This document shows, piece after piece, positions 16,154 through 24,838 of a stretch of DNA of 64,000 nucleotides. Origin of the DNA: Hasllibacter sp. MH4015 (GTDB lineage Bacteria; Pseudomonadota; Alphaproteobacteria; Rhodobacterales; Rhodobacteraceae); the NCBI RefSeq assembly GCF_020177575.1, contig NZ_JAHTBK010000001.1:2725875-2789874 (forward strand), written 5' to 3'. A program made the translations under genes and the position numbers. Positions within the stretch are counted from its first letter, which is position 1. Every line of letters starts with the position of its first letter. Under the pieces are notes generated by a model. It did not search any database and had not been told where the DNA came from. It saw only the letters and a list, made by a program, of their open reading frames with translations.

Positions 16154-16810
16154 ATGGCGCATTCCACATCCACCGTCGGCAGCAGCACCTACCACCGGAT
16201 CAAACGCGACATCTTGGTGGGGCAGCTTGAACCGGGATCGAAGCTCAAACTCGACGCCTTGAAACAACGCTACGCCGCCAGCCTGTCGACGCTGCGGGAA
16301 ACCCTGAACCGGCTGGCCAGCGAGGGATTCGTGGACGCGCCCGAACAGCGGGGGTTCTTCGTCAAACCCGTCTCCACCGAGGATCTTCACGAGATCGCGC
16401 AATTGCGCATCCTTCTGGAATGCCACGCCCTGCGCCTGTCCATCGCAAATGGCGACACGGAGTGGGAAGGCAGGCTGGTGGCCGCGCACCACAAGCTGCA
16501 CGTCATGGAGCTACGGCTGCTAGACGGCGACGAGTCCCAGAAGGAGAAGTGGAAAAGGTACGATTGGGAGTTCCACCAAGCCCTGATCTCCGCATGCAAC
16601 TCCGCGAACCTTCTGGCGTTGCATGTGACGCTGTTCGACAAGTACCTGCGCTACCAGATGTTGGTCCTGACCCATCGCGGGCAGGAAGCCGCGCAGGAGC
16701 ATCGCACGATGTTCGAAGCCGCACTCGCGCGGGATGCGGACCGCGCCGTGGCCGCGTTGGAGACCCATGTCACCAAGGGGCTGGAACATACGGTCGACGC
16801 AATGACCTGA
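16154..16810 (+). CDS. GntR-family regulator, FCD subfamily
   Basis: About 218 residues; translation may start at GTG 16151 or ATG 16154, and neither has a strong ribosome site. The N-terminal winged helix is seen in TYHRIKRDILVGQLEPGSKL followed by SLSTLRETLNRLASEGFV. The C-terminal FCD domain has the expected metal/ligand residues in LRILLECHALRL, WEFHQALISACNSANL and EEHR-like QEHRTMFEAALARD. Such regulators usually repress an adjacent catabolic operon until an acid metabolite binds. Divergence from the Gfo/Idh-TRAP-QuiC operon makes that operon the likely target. Confidence 0.88.
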   Translation: MAHSTSTVGSSTYHRIKRDILVGQLEPGSKLKLDALKQRYAASLSTLRETLNRLASEGFVDAPEQRGFFVKPVSTEDLHEIAQLRILLECHALRLSIANGDTEWEGRLVAAHHKLHVMELRLLDGDESQKEKWKRYDWEFHQALISACNSANLLALHVTLFDKYLRYQMLVLTHRGQEAAQEHRTMFEAALARDADRAVAALETHVTKGLEHTVDAMT

Positions 16811-16872
16811 CGCGGATGCGGGGTTGGGCGGTGGTCTCAGATGACGCGCGGTCCGCCACCCCCGTCCAAATC

Positions 16873-18333
16873 TCAGGCACCGTACCCGTCGCGCAGGACG
16901 TTCTTTTGCACCTTGCCCATCGTGTTGCGCGGCAATCCGGTCAGGAACCGGATCGTGCGCGGGATCTTGTAGCGGGCAAGGTGGTCGTCCAGCGCCGCAA
17001 CGATCGTGGCCTCGTCCGTCGCGCCGGGCTCCGTCAGGACCACGGCGGCGGCGACAGCCTCCCCCAGATCGGGATGCGCAACGCCGTAGACCGCGCTTTC
17101 CTGGACGCCCGGCAAGGCGTCGATCTGCACCTCCACCTCCTTGGGGTAGATGTTGAACCCGCCGGAGATCACCAGATCCTTCTGCCGCCCCACGATCGAC
17201 AGGTATCCGCGCGCGTCGATCTCGCCCAGATCGCCGGTGATGAACCATCCATCCTCGGTGAAACTCTCGTCCGTCTTCTCGGGATTGCGCCAGTAGCCCG
17301 GTGTCACGTTTGGCCCCTTCACCTCGATCCCGCCGATGCCGTGTTCGTCGGGCGACGCGATCCGCAGCGACACGTCCGGCAACGGCAGCCCCACTGTCCC
17401 GGCGATGCGCGGACCATCATAGGGGTTGGAGGTGATCATGTTGGTCTCCGTCATGCCGTAGCGTTCCAGGATCGCGTGGCCGGTCTGGCGCTCGAACGCG
17501 GCATGGCTTTCGGACAGGAGCGGGGCAGAGCCGGAGATGAAAAGCCGCATATGGGCAAGGGCGGCACGGGTGAAGCGCGGGTCGGACAGCATGCGGGTGT
17601 AGAAGGTCGGCACACCCATCATCGCAGTGCAGCGCGGCATGTGTTCGGCCAATGCGTCAAGGCCGAAGGCGGGCAGGAACAGCATCCTTGCGCCCGCGCC
17701 CAACACAACGTTGGTGGCCACAAACAGGCCGTGGGTATGGAAGATCGGCAGCGCATGCAGCAGCGTGTCGTCCGTCGTGAACCGCCAAAGCCCGGTCAAG
17801 GCATGGGCGTTGGAGATCAAGTTGCCATGGGTCAGCATCGCCCCTTTCGACCGCCCGGTCGTCCCCGACGTGTAAAGAATCGCGGCCAGATCATCGGAGG
17901 CGCGGGGCACCGGCGCGGCTTCAGGGCCCTCGGCAGTCAAAGTAGCCGGGCTGACCACGGCAACGCCGCGCACGGTGGCCGCGTCCCGCGCGTGTTGGGT
18001 CGATGCATCAAGGATCAGGAGCGACGGGTCCGCGTCTTGCAGGAAATAGTCGATTTCCGCACCGGTGTAGCCTGTGTTGAGCGGCACGAAAATCGCGCCC
18101 GCCCCCACGGTGGCCAGATAGAGGATCAGGCCCTCGGGCGATTTTTCGATTTGGCATAGCACGCGGTCCCCGGGGGCGACGCCCGCGTTCTGAAGATGCG
18201 CGATGGCCTGCAGTACCTTGCACCGCAGATCGCCGTAGCTCAGCGGCGACGTGCCGGGTGCCTCAAGGAAGGGGTCCGCGTCGGCCTGCGATTGCAGGAG
18301 CGCGTCGAACAGGGCGTTTTCTGTCATTTCCAA
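16873..18333 (-). CDS. AMP-forming acyl-CoA ligase, malonyl-CoA synthetase (MatB)-like
   Basis: 486 residues of the ANL superfamily. The ATP-binding loop AILYTSGTTGRSKGAMLTHG, the YGMTET motif, the TGD in DGWFITGDLGEID and the C-terminal catalytic Lys in PRNTMGKVQKN are intact. The N-terminal third (GAGAIFVPLNTGYTGAEIDY) resembles MatB malonyl-CoA synthetases. It would activate malonate or a related short acid to its CoA ester. No malonate decarboxylase or transporter is adjacent, so the substrate is uncertain. It stands alone, convergent with the GntR gene at 16154 and divergent from the molybdenum hydroxylase genes. Confidence 0.8.
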   Translation of the reverse strand: MEMTENALFDALLQSQADADPFLEAPGTSPLSYGDLRCKVLQAIAHLQNAGVAPGDRVLCQIEKSPEGLILYLATVGAGAIFVPLNTGYTGAEIDYFLQDADPSLLILDASTQHARDAATVRGVAVVSPATLTAEGPEAAPVPRASDDLAAILYTSGTTGRSKGAMLTHGNLISNAHALTGLWRFTTDDTLLHALPIFHTHGLFVATNVVLGAGARMLFLPAFGLDALAEHMPRCTAMMGVPTFYTRMLSDPRFTRAALAHMRLFISGSAPLLSESHAAFERQTGHAILERYGMTETNMITSNPYDGPRIAGTVGLPLPDVSLRIASPDEHGIGGIEVKGPNVTPGYWRNPEKTDESFTEDGWFITGDLGEIDARGYLSIVGRQKDLVISGGFNIYPKEVEVQIDALPGVQESAVYGVAHPDLGEAVAAAVVLTEPGATDEATIVAALDDHLARYKIPRTIRFLTGLPRNTMGKVQKNVLRDGYGA

Positions 18334-18564
18334 GTCCTTGGATTGCGGGATTCGGTCGCGTCGGGATCGTAGTGAATTTGCAGCGCGTTACCATCTCTGT
18401 GCCGGTCCGATCACCGGTGAAACCTGAGGGGCGCGTTGCCGGCACTCCCGCCTTACGGCCGCGCGCGCTGCGCGGTCTAGTCCTGCGACCGGCTTGCGGG
18501 AAAGTGGTTCCGCGACGACACTGGGGTCGCAGCGGATCGGCAACCTGTCCGCATGGGGGACGGC

Positions 18565-19008
18565 ATGAAGGACAAGACGATCCGGCTAAACGTGAATGGC
18601 GCGACGAGGGAGGCCACGCCGCGCGACGGCCTGAGCCTGCTGCTTTACCTGCGGGGGGAGCTTGGCCTGACCGGCGCCAAGCAGGGATGCGGTAGCGGCG
18701 ATTGCGGCGCCTGCACCGTGCTGGTCGACGGCACCGCCACCAAATCCTGCATCACGACGCTGGCTGCGGTCGAGGGGGCCGATATCCAGACGATCGAAGC
18801 ACTATCCGCCACACCGCGCGGTGCGGTGCTCACGCGCGCGCTGATCGCGGAAGGGGCGGCGCAATGCGGCTATTGCCTGCCCGGGATCGTTGCGGCCGCC
18901 CTTGGCAGCGATGCGCCGGACGCGACGACCCTTGATCGGAATATCTGCCGGTGCGGCACCCATCACCGTATCCTCGCCGCGTTGCGCCACGGAGCCTCCG
19001 ATGACTGA
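18565..19008 (+). CDS. 2Fe-2S subunit of a molybdenum hydroxylase (xanthine dehydrogenase family)
   Basis: 147 residues from ATG 18565 (GGGGGA upstream); an ATG at 18553 lacks a ribosome site. The N-terminal ferredoxin-like domain has KQGCGSGDCGACTVLVDG, and the C-terminal helical domain has QCGYCLPG and NICRCGTH, giving the eight Cys for two 2Fe-2S clusters. This is the electron-transfer subunit of enzymes such as isoquinoline 1-oxidoreductase or nicotinate dehydrogenase. The gene's end overlaps the start of the large subunit. Confidence 0.92.
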   Translation: MKDKTIRLNVNGATREATPRDGLSLLLYLRGELGLTGAKQGCGSGDCGACTVLVDGTATKSCITTLAAVEGADIQTIEALSATPRGAVLTRALIAEGAAQCGYCLPGIVAAALGSDAPDATTLDRNICRCGTHHRILAALRHGASDD

Positions 19009-20971
19009 GCCGACGTCCCCGCACCGACTTTGTTTTGACCGCGACACGCGGCTCATCGGGCTCAGGGTCGGCAAGGTCGAACTGGGGCAGCATATCCACG
19101 ACGCCTTCCGCCTCCTCGTGTCGGGCGTCTTCGGCGTTGGCGTGGACCGGGTGGTTGTCATGGACATCTCCACCGCGACCTGCCCCGATGACGGGATGAC
19201 CGTCGGCAGCCAATCGGTGCAAGTGACCGGCGCGGAGGTTGAAGCCGCCGCCCACACCGCGTGGGACGCCTTGCGCAATACCGCCGGCCGCCGGTTGAAT
19301 GTCGACACCGCCTCTCTCCACTTCGACCCGGATGACATGATGTTCCGCTCCGGCGCGGCCGAGTGCGATCTCTTTGCGTTGGTGGAGCCTGCCGACCTTG
19401 CCGACATCCGGCCCGCGCCGCCCGCCGATCCGATCCTCGGCCAACGGATGTTTATTCAGGACATGACCCTGCCCGACCTGCTGCACGGGCGCGCCTTGCG
19501 CGGGCGGGAGGCAGCGGCAGCCAAGGCGTTGCTGGCGGAAGGGGAGCATCTGATCGAGGACGGCGGCTTCGCGGCCATCGTGGCGGCAGACGAGGCCCGC
19601 CTTGCCGCACTCTGGGCCAAATTGCCCGAGCCGCCCGTGCCGGGCCCGTCCCGGTTTGACGGTCCCGTGCGCGACTGGATCGGCGACGCCCGGACGCTCG
19701 ACGATGGTGCGCCACGCGACACAGGCGAATTCGCCCATTCACTGTCCGCGTCCCGACCGTTCATCCTGCACGGCTCCATCGCGCCGTCCTGCGCGCTTGC
19801 GCAATGGTCGGAGAACACGCTGACGGTCTGGACCCATTCCCAAGGCATCTTTCCGCTGCGGGTCCAGATCGCACGCGGCCTCGGCCTCGATCCTGCGCAG
19901 GTGGAGCTTCGCCATGTCCCGTCCGCGGGAAGCTACGGTCATAACGGCGCGGACGATGCGGCGATGGACGCGGCAATGATCGCGATGCAGGTGGGCGGGC
20001 GACCGGTGCGTGTCGCCTGGCCGCGGGCGGATGATATGCGGGCCGCGCCGGTGGGCGCACCGATGCTCATCCGGGCCGCGGCCGATCTCGATGAGTCGGG
20101 CCGCATCACCCGGTGGCACCAGCATGTGCAAAGCGGACCCCATGGCCAGCGGCCCGGCAGCGGCGGGCACGTGAACCTTCTGGCTGTGCTGGAGCGGGAG
20201 CCTGACGTGCGCCCCGGCGATATTCCGGAACTGCCCGTTTCCTTGGGCGGCGGGGCCGCGCGCAACGCCATTCCGCTCTATTCGATACCGGACATCACAA
20301 CCCATACCCAGATCGTTCAGGACCTGCCGGTGCGCACGTCCTCTCTCCGGGGTCTGGGGGCGCAGATCAACACGATCGCGATCGAGGCGCTGATGGATCA
20401 GATCGCCGCCGCGCGTGGGGAGAGCCCCTTCGCCATCCGCAGGCGCCACCTGGACGATCCCCGTGCGATCGCGGTGCTTGAAGCGTTGGAGGCCCGCTGC
20501 CCCCGCTCCGCCACCGCCGAGGAAGGGATCGGGATTGCCATTGGCCGGTACAAGAACAAGGCCGCCTATGCGGGCGTCGCGATGCGGATCGCGCTCTTGG
20601 ATGTCCCGCATCCGCTTGAGGTCATTGCCGTCGTCGATGCGGGGCGGATCGTCAGCCCAGATGGCACGCGCAATCAGGTCGAGGGCGGGATCATGCAAGC
20701 ACTCAGCTGGACCTTGTGCGAAGCGGCCTACCTGCGCGACGGGCGGATCGACGCGCAGTCGTGGTCGGACTATCCCGTGCTTGACTGGGGCTGGGTCCCC
20801 TCCCTCGACATCCACCTGATGGAGCATCCGGACGCGCCGCCCCTTGGCGTCGGTGAATGCATGGTCGGCCCCGCCTCCGCCGCTGCGGTGAACGCGGTGA
20901 CGGCCTGCGTGGGGCAGCCGATCACCGACCTTCCGTTGACCCGGGAGGCGCTGATTGCCGCGCTGGCCTGA
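19001..20971 (+). CDS. Molybdopterin-binding large subunit of a two-subunit Mo hydroxylase
   Basis: 656 residues, start fixed by the overlap with the 2Fe-2S gene stop. Family landmarks include QNTxTVWTHSQGIFPLR-like WSENTLTVWTHSQGIFPLR, GSYGHNGADDAAMDAAMIAM, SSLRGLGAQINTIAIEALMD, and the catalytic Glu in LGVGECMVGPASAAAVNAV near the C-terminus. The layout resembles the IorB/NicB branch, in which large and 2Fe-2S subunits work without an FAD subunit and use a cytochrome or quinone acceptor. No FAD subunit, cytochrome, or XdhC/CoxI-type maturation gene is adjacent. The substrate (N-heterocycle or aldehyde) is unknown. Confidence 0.85.
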   Translation: MTEPTSPHRLCFDRDTRLIGLRVGKVELGQHIHDAFRLLVSGVFGVGVDRVVVMDISTATCPDDGMTVGSQSVQVTGAEVEAAAHTAWDALRNTAGRRLNVDTASLHFDPDDMMFRSGAAECDLFALVEPADLADIRPAPPADPILGQRMFIQDMTLPDLLHGRALRGREAAAAKALLAEGEHLIEDGGFAAIVAADEARLAALWAKLPEPPVPGPSRFDGPVRDWIGDARTLDDGAPRDTGEFAHSLSASRPFILHGSIAPSCALAQWSENTLTVWTHSQGIFPLRVQIARGLGLDPAQVELRHVPSAGSYGHNGADDAAMDAAMIAMQVGGRPVRVAWPRADDMRAAPVGAPMLIRAAADLDESGRITRWHQHVQSGPHGQRPGSGGHVNLLAVLEREPDVRPGDIPELPVSLGGGAARNAIPLYSIPDITTHTQIVQDLPVRTSSLRGLGAQINTIAIEALMDQIAAARGESPFAIRRRHLDDPRAIAVLEALEARCPRSATAEEGIGIAIGRYKNKAAYAGVAMRIALLDVPHPLEVIAVVDAGRIVSPDGTRNQVEGGIMQALSWTLCEAAYLRDGRIDAQSWSDYPVLDWGWVPSLDIHLMEHPDAPPLGVGECMVGPASAAAVNAVTACVGQPITDLPLTREALIAALA

Positions 20972-21021
20972 ACGCGGATGCGCCTATGCCGGGGCGGTCG
21001 CAGGCCCACCCAATGGATCGC

Positions 21022-21738
21022 TCACGCCCCACCCGGCGCGGCGCGGATGGCGGCGCTGCCATAGGTTTTGCGCAAGAACAGATCGGCATAATTCAGGGTG
21101 GCAAAGCTGTGTTCGCGCATCATCGCCTCGGCCCGTGGACCGTCGCCTTGCTTGATCGCATCGAACAGGATGACGTGCTGGGAATGCCCGACCGTCAGGC
21201 GCATCCGTTCGCGGCGCGAATTTCCGCGGTCGAACACAAGCGATCCCAGCTTGGCCAGCGGCAGCATCGCGATCCGCTCGAACGTGTGGGCGATCAGGTC
21301 GTTGCCGCACTTTTGCATGATCGTCTCGTGGAAAACGACATTGGCGGCGTGGTAGCCGTCCAGCAATTCCTTCACCGGCGTCTCGGATTCCAGAATCGCC
21401 TCCGTCGTTGCGATGGATGAAAGCAGCGTCGCCTCCACCTCTTCATCCATGCCGGTCTCTGCCATGGTCTTGGCCGCCAGCGCCTCCAGCGTTGCCCGCA
21501 CGGCGATGGCGTTGGAGACATCGGCCTTGGAAATCGAGCGCACGGTATAGCCCCGTCCCTCGCGCTTTTCGATCAATCCCTCCGCCTCCAACCCGGCCAG
21601 CGCTGTGCGCGCGGGCGTGCGGGAGACGTCGAATTCGGCGGCAAGCGCCACCTCGTTGATCCGCGAGCCGGGCTCTCGTCCGCCCGAAACGATCTGACGG
21701 CGTACGACGGATTGAACATGCTGAGCGTTGGAATGCAT
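21022..21738 (-). CDS. GntR-family regulator, FCD subfamily
   Basis: 238 residues. Winged helix: NEVALAAEFDVSRTPARTAL and LEAEGLIEKREGRGYTVRSI. FCD domain: VRATLEALAAKTMAETG, YHAANVVFHETIMQKCGNDL with its metal-binding Asp/His positions, and the final GHSQHVILFDAIKQGD. It is divergent from the third TRAP operon, and the shared region carries repeated TGGATACA boxes, so it most likely represses that transporter until its ligand appears. Confidence 0.88.
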   Translation of the reverse strand: MHSNAQHVQSVVRRQIVSGGREPGSRINEVALAAEFDVSRTPARTALAGLEAEGLIEKREGRGYTVRSISKADVSNAIAVRATLEALAAKTMAETGMDEEVEATLLSSIATTEAILESETPVKELLDGYHAANVVFHETIMQKCGNDLIAHTFERIAMLPLAKLGSLVFDRGNSRRERMRLTVGHSQHVILFDAIKQGDGPRAEAMMREHSFATLNYADLFLRKTYGSAAIRAAPGGA

Positions 21739-21748
21739 GTCCCGAAAA

Positions 21749-21818
21749 TGGATACAAAATCTGGGCCTGTCGAGCGATTTGCGCGCGCCAATGAAGAAAA
21801 TTGTTCACTTTGGATACA
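21749..21818. promoter_or_regulatory. Repeated TGGATACA boxes upstream of GntR regulator and TRAP system 3
   Basis: TGGATACA occurs at 21749-21756 and 21811-21818 as direct repeats, 62 bp apart, each followed by an A/T-rich stretch ending AAAAT. The left box starts 11 bp from the regulator's start codon. The surrounding 21739-21985 region holds no credible separate gene. The boxes are candidate operators for the adjacent FCD-type GntR protein; inference only. Confidence 0.45.
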
Positions 21819-21985
21819 TAAAATGCATGCTGACGGGGGAGAGAGCACATGTGGCCACGCCCGCGCGCTTGCATGGTCACGCTATGCGGTGCTGCTGGGG
21901 CGGAGGTGGGGACGCATCAACGATAGGCGCCCGTGCCAAGGCCCGTGACGAATTGCTGACGATGAACCTGGGGAGGATATTAACG

Positions 21986-22966
21986 ATGAAATTCAATACG
22001 ATGATCTTGGGGGCCGCGCTGACACTGAGCCCGGTGGCCAGCCAGGCGGAGGAGTTGAGCCTTGCCTACTGGATGGGTCCCGGCCACCCGATGAATGCCG
22101 CCGTCTTCACACCGTTTGCCGAGAATCTGGCCGAGGTTTCGGGCGGGGAAATGACCGTGGAATTGTTCGGCGGCGGCGCCCTGAACGGATCACCGCCCGC
22201 GCAATACGGCATCATGCTGGACGGTGTGGCCGACATCGCCTTCGTCATTCCCGGCTATACCGGCGACGTGTTCCCGGTGACCGGCGTCATCACCTATCCC
22301 GGCATTTGCGAGAACGCCGCCGAATGCACCACGTCGCTGTGGCGCGCGCGCGATCAGATCGCAGCGGAATACGATGCGGTCCTTCTGGGATTGTGGGGCA
22401 ACAACCCGCCCATCCTCATCACCCGCGACCGCCCGGTCCGGACGCTTGAGGATCTGGCGGGCATGATCGTACGCGTTACCTCCACGCAAGACGTGGCCTT
22501 CGCCGAGGCGCTAGGCGCGTCCGGCGTAACGCAGCCGGTGAACGTCATCAACCAGAACCTGACCAACGGCGTCGTGGATGCCATCGCCATCGGGCCATCG
22601 GCCATCGGATCGTTCAACCTGCACGAGCCCGGCAATTACATCACGACCTACTTCCCCGGCTCCGGCTCGGCCTTCGCGCTCCTGATGAACCAGGACGTGT
22701 TCGACGACCTGACGGAAGAACAGCAGGGCTGGGTGCTTGAGGCCGCCGACGAAAGCCTGTCCCAGGCCGGTGGCGCCTTCTACGACCGGGCCGCCGCGCG
22801 CGGCCTGGAGATCGCGCGGGAGGCGGGGGTGGAGATCATCGACCTCACCCCCGAAGAACGCGCGCGCTGGGACGAGGCCATGGCCCCGCTGATCGAAGAG
22901 CTCCGGGCGCAGGAAATGGGCGGCACCACGGCGGGCGCAATCATGGACATCATGATCGGCGAATGA
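21986..22966 (+). CDS. TRAP transporter solute-binding protein (DctP family), system 3
   Basis: 326 residues from ATG 21986, preceded by a strong GGGGAGGA at 21971-21978; the much longer upstream frame is rejected. Signal peptide MKFNTMILGAALTLSPVASQ ends at a probable SQA cleavage site. Mature features are YWMGPGHPMNAAVFTPFAEN, VELFGGGALNGSPPAQYGIM, and LAGMIVRVTSTQDVAFAEAL with the carboxylate-binding Arg. It starts a three-gene plus-strand TRAP operon with overlapping genes and no dctP-dctQ hairpin, unlike system 1. Ligand unknown. Confidence 0.92.
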   Translation: MKFNTMILGAALTLSPVASQAEELSLAYWMGPGHPMNAAVFTPFAENLAEVSGGEMTVELFGGGALNGSPPAQYGIMLDGVADIAFVIPGYTGDVFPVTGVITYPGICENAAECTTSLWRARDQIAAEYDAVLLGLWGNNPPILITRDRPVRTLEDLAGMIVRVTSTQDVAFAEALGASGVTQPVNVINQNLTNGVVDAIAIGPSAIGSFNLHEPGNYITTYFPGSGSAFALLMNQDVFDDLTEEQQGWVLEAADESLSQAGGAFYDRAAARGLEIAREAGVEIIDLTPEERARWDEAMAPLIEELRAQEMGGTTAGAIMDIMIGE

Positions 22967-23505
22967 CCGTGCCGGATGCGTCGGACCATATTCCCGGCCC
23001 GCTGCGTGCGGCGGACCGGGCGCTGCGATGGGTGTCGGGGGGGCTGGCGGCCATCGGCGCGCTCAGCATCGTGGGCCTGATGGGGCTTACCCTCGTCGCG
23101 GTGATCTGGCGCTATTGGTTCCGCGCGCCGATCTCCGGAACCGGCGACATCTCCCAGATGACGCTCATCATCGTGGCCGGTGCCGCCGTGGCCTACGGCG
23201 CGCGCCATCAGGCCCACGTCAGCGTCGACCTGATCGCCCCCCTTGGGCGGCGGGTGACGCGGATCACCGACATTGTCATGCGCGTCCTGACCCTGTTCAT
23301 CATCGGGCTGTCGGTCTACGCCCTCATGGACAAGGCCTGCGGGTTGGAACGGGCCTGCATCACCTCGACGCTCTCCATCGAACACCGGCCCTTCTACTGG
23401 TACCTCGCCGTTGCCATGGCGATCTACGCGGCCCAGGTCGCCGTACATCTGTTGATCGGGATCGCCACGCTTGGCGGGGATGACCCGAACGAGGTCAGTT
23501 CCTGA
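22963..23505 (+). CDS. TRAP transporter small permease subunit (DctQ family), system 3
   Basis: 180 residues, overlapping dctP by 4 nt at its start and sharing its final base with the start of dctM. Four hydrophobic segments (around 28-50, 58-80, 98-118 and 140-160) and the DctQ motif region FRAPISGTGDISQMTLIIVA followed by RHQAHVSVDLIAPL identify the family. The insert KACGLERACITSTLSIEHRP in the third loop, with two Cys, is unusual for DctQ. Confidence 0.88.
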   Translation: MTVPDASDHIPGPLRAADRALRWVSGGLAAIGALSIVGLMGLTLVAVIWRYWFRAPISGTGDISQMTLIIVAGAAVAYGARHQAHVSVDLIAPLGRRVTRITDIVMRVLTLFIIGLSVYALMDKACGLERACITSTLSIEHRPFYWYLAVAMAIYAAQVAVHLLIGIATLGGDDPNEVSS

Positions 23506-24809
23506 TGGATCCGGCCACCATCGGCTTCATCGGCTTCGGCGTTCTCTTCGTGCTGCTGTTCATCCGGATGCCCGTGGGGGCCGCGATGATGCTGGTGGGC
23601 ACGGGCGGCATCTGGTTCATCCGTGAACGCGCCGCAATCCCCAAACTCGCCGGTGAGATCTTCAACGAGGCGTCGAATTACCCGCTCACGATCATTCCAC
23701 TGTTCGTGCTCATGGGCAATCTGGCCGGCGTCTCGGGGATGAGCCGGGACCTCTACACCGCCGCCCATGCATGGCTGGGGCACCTCAAGGGCGGGCTGGC
23801 CTCGGCCACGATCGTGGGCTGCGCGGGGTTCTCTGCCCTGTCAGGCTCCTCGCTCGCTGCGGCGCTGACGATGGGCCGCGTGGCCCTGCCGGAGATGCAG
23901 CGGTACAAATACGACAACGGACTTGCCACAGGGGCCATCGCCGCGGGCGGCACGCTCGGCATACTCATTCCGCCGTCGGCCGGCTTCGTGGTCTACGCGA
24001 TCCTGACCGAGGAAAGCATCGGGCGGCTGTTCATGGCGGGCGTCCTTCCGGGCCTGATGCTGACGACGCTCTTCATATTCGCGATCTGGCTGTCGGTCCT
24101 GCGCAAGCCCGAACGCGCGCCCGCCGCGGCGGAGCGTATGGCGCTGGGGCAGCGGTTCGCGGCCCTCTTCCGGTCGTTCTGGATCATCGGGATCATCGTG
24201 GCGACCATCGGCGGCATCTATACCGGCGTCTTCTCGGCGGTGGAGGCGGCGGGCGTGGGCGCGTTCCTGGCCCTTCTGGTCACGCTGATCCGGGGCGCGA
24301 TGACCTGGGCCAACATGGTCGACGTCTTCACCAGCACCCTGAAATCCACCGGCACCGTTTTCCTGATCCTGTTCGGGGCCTTCGTGTTCAAATCCTTCGT
24401 GGGGTTCACCGGCATCACCATCACCCTGTCGGAATGGGTAGCGTTGCAGGGCTTCACCGGGTTCCAGATCGTCTGCGCCTTCCTAGTCCTCTTCATCATC
24501 CTGGGCATGTTCATGGAAGGCTTCGCGATCCTTGTCCTCACCGTGCCGCTGATCCAGCCCATCATCCAGCCGCTGGGGATCGACATGATCTGGTTCGGCG
24601 TCTTGATGGTGATCGTTCTGGAGATGGGGCTGATCTCACCGCCCGTCGGTGTGAACGTCTTCGTCGTGAAAGGGATCGCGCGCGACGTGCCGCTCAACAC
24701 CATTTTCCGGGGCATCTGGCCATTCTGGTTCGCCATGCTGGCCGCCGTCCTGTTGATCCTCGCCTTCCCGCAAATCGCGCTGACCCTGCCGAACACTATG
24801 TTCGGCTAG
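23505..24809 (+). CDS. TRAP transporter large permease subunit (DctM family), system 3
   Basis: 434 residues with the DctM profile: FIGFGVLFVLLFIRMPVGAA at the start, GCAGFSALSGSSLAAALTMG, AAGGTLGILIPPSAGFVVYA, and MGLISPPVGVNVFVVKGIAR near the end. It completes the third TRAP system in the window. An OsmC-like gene follows 29 nt downstream on the same strand and is probably co-transcribed. Confidence 0.93.
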   Translation: MDPATIGFIGFGVLFVLLFIRMPVGAAMMLVGTGGIWFIRERAAIPKLAGEIFNEASNYPLTIIPLFVLMGNLAGVSGMSRDLYTAAHAWLGHLKGGLASATIVGCAGFSALSGSSLAAALTMGRVALPEMQRYKYDNGLATGAIAAGGTLGILIPPSAGFVVYAILTEESIGRLFMAGVLPGLMLTTLFIFAIWLSVLRKPERAPAAAERMALGQRFAALFRSFWIIGIIVATIGGIYTGVFSAVEAAGVGAFLALLVTLIRGAMTWANMVDVFTSTLKSTGTVFLILFGAFVFKSFVGFTGITITLSEWVALQGFTGFQIVCAFLVLFIILGMFMEGFAILVLTVPLIQPIIQPLGIDMIWFGVLMVIVLEMGLISPPVGVNVFVVKGIARDVPLNTIFRGIWPFWFAMLAAVLLILAFPQIALTLPNTMFG

Positions 24810-24838
24810 CGGGCCCGCCATTCAAAAGGACCGAACCC

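Noticed and set aside
16420-18159. A 579-codon plus-strand frame
   Set aside because: It is antisense to the MatB-like gene and overlaps the GntR gene in another frame; no recognisable motif.
21728-21985. Upstream extension of the third DctP gene
   Set aside because: It would bury a clear signal peptide; the strong GGGGAGGA site supports ATG 21986.
23771-24838. N-terminal extension of the OsmC frame over the dctM gene
   Set aside because: The extension reads dctM in another frame; the ATG at 24839 matches where OsmC-like sequence begins.
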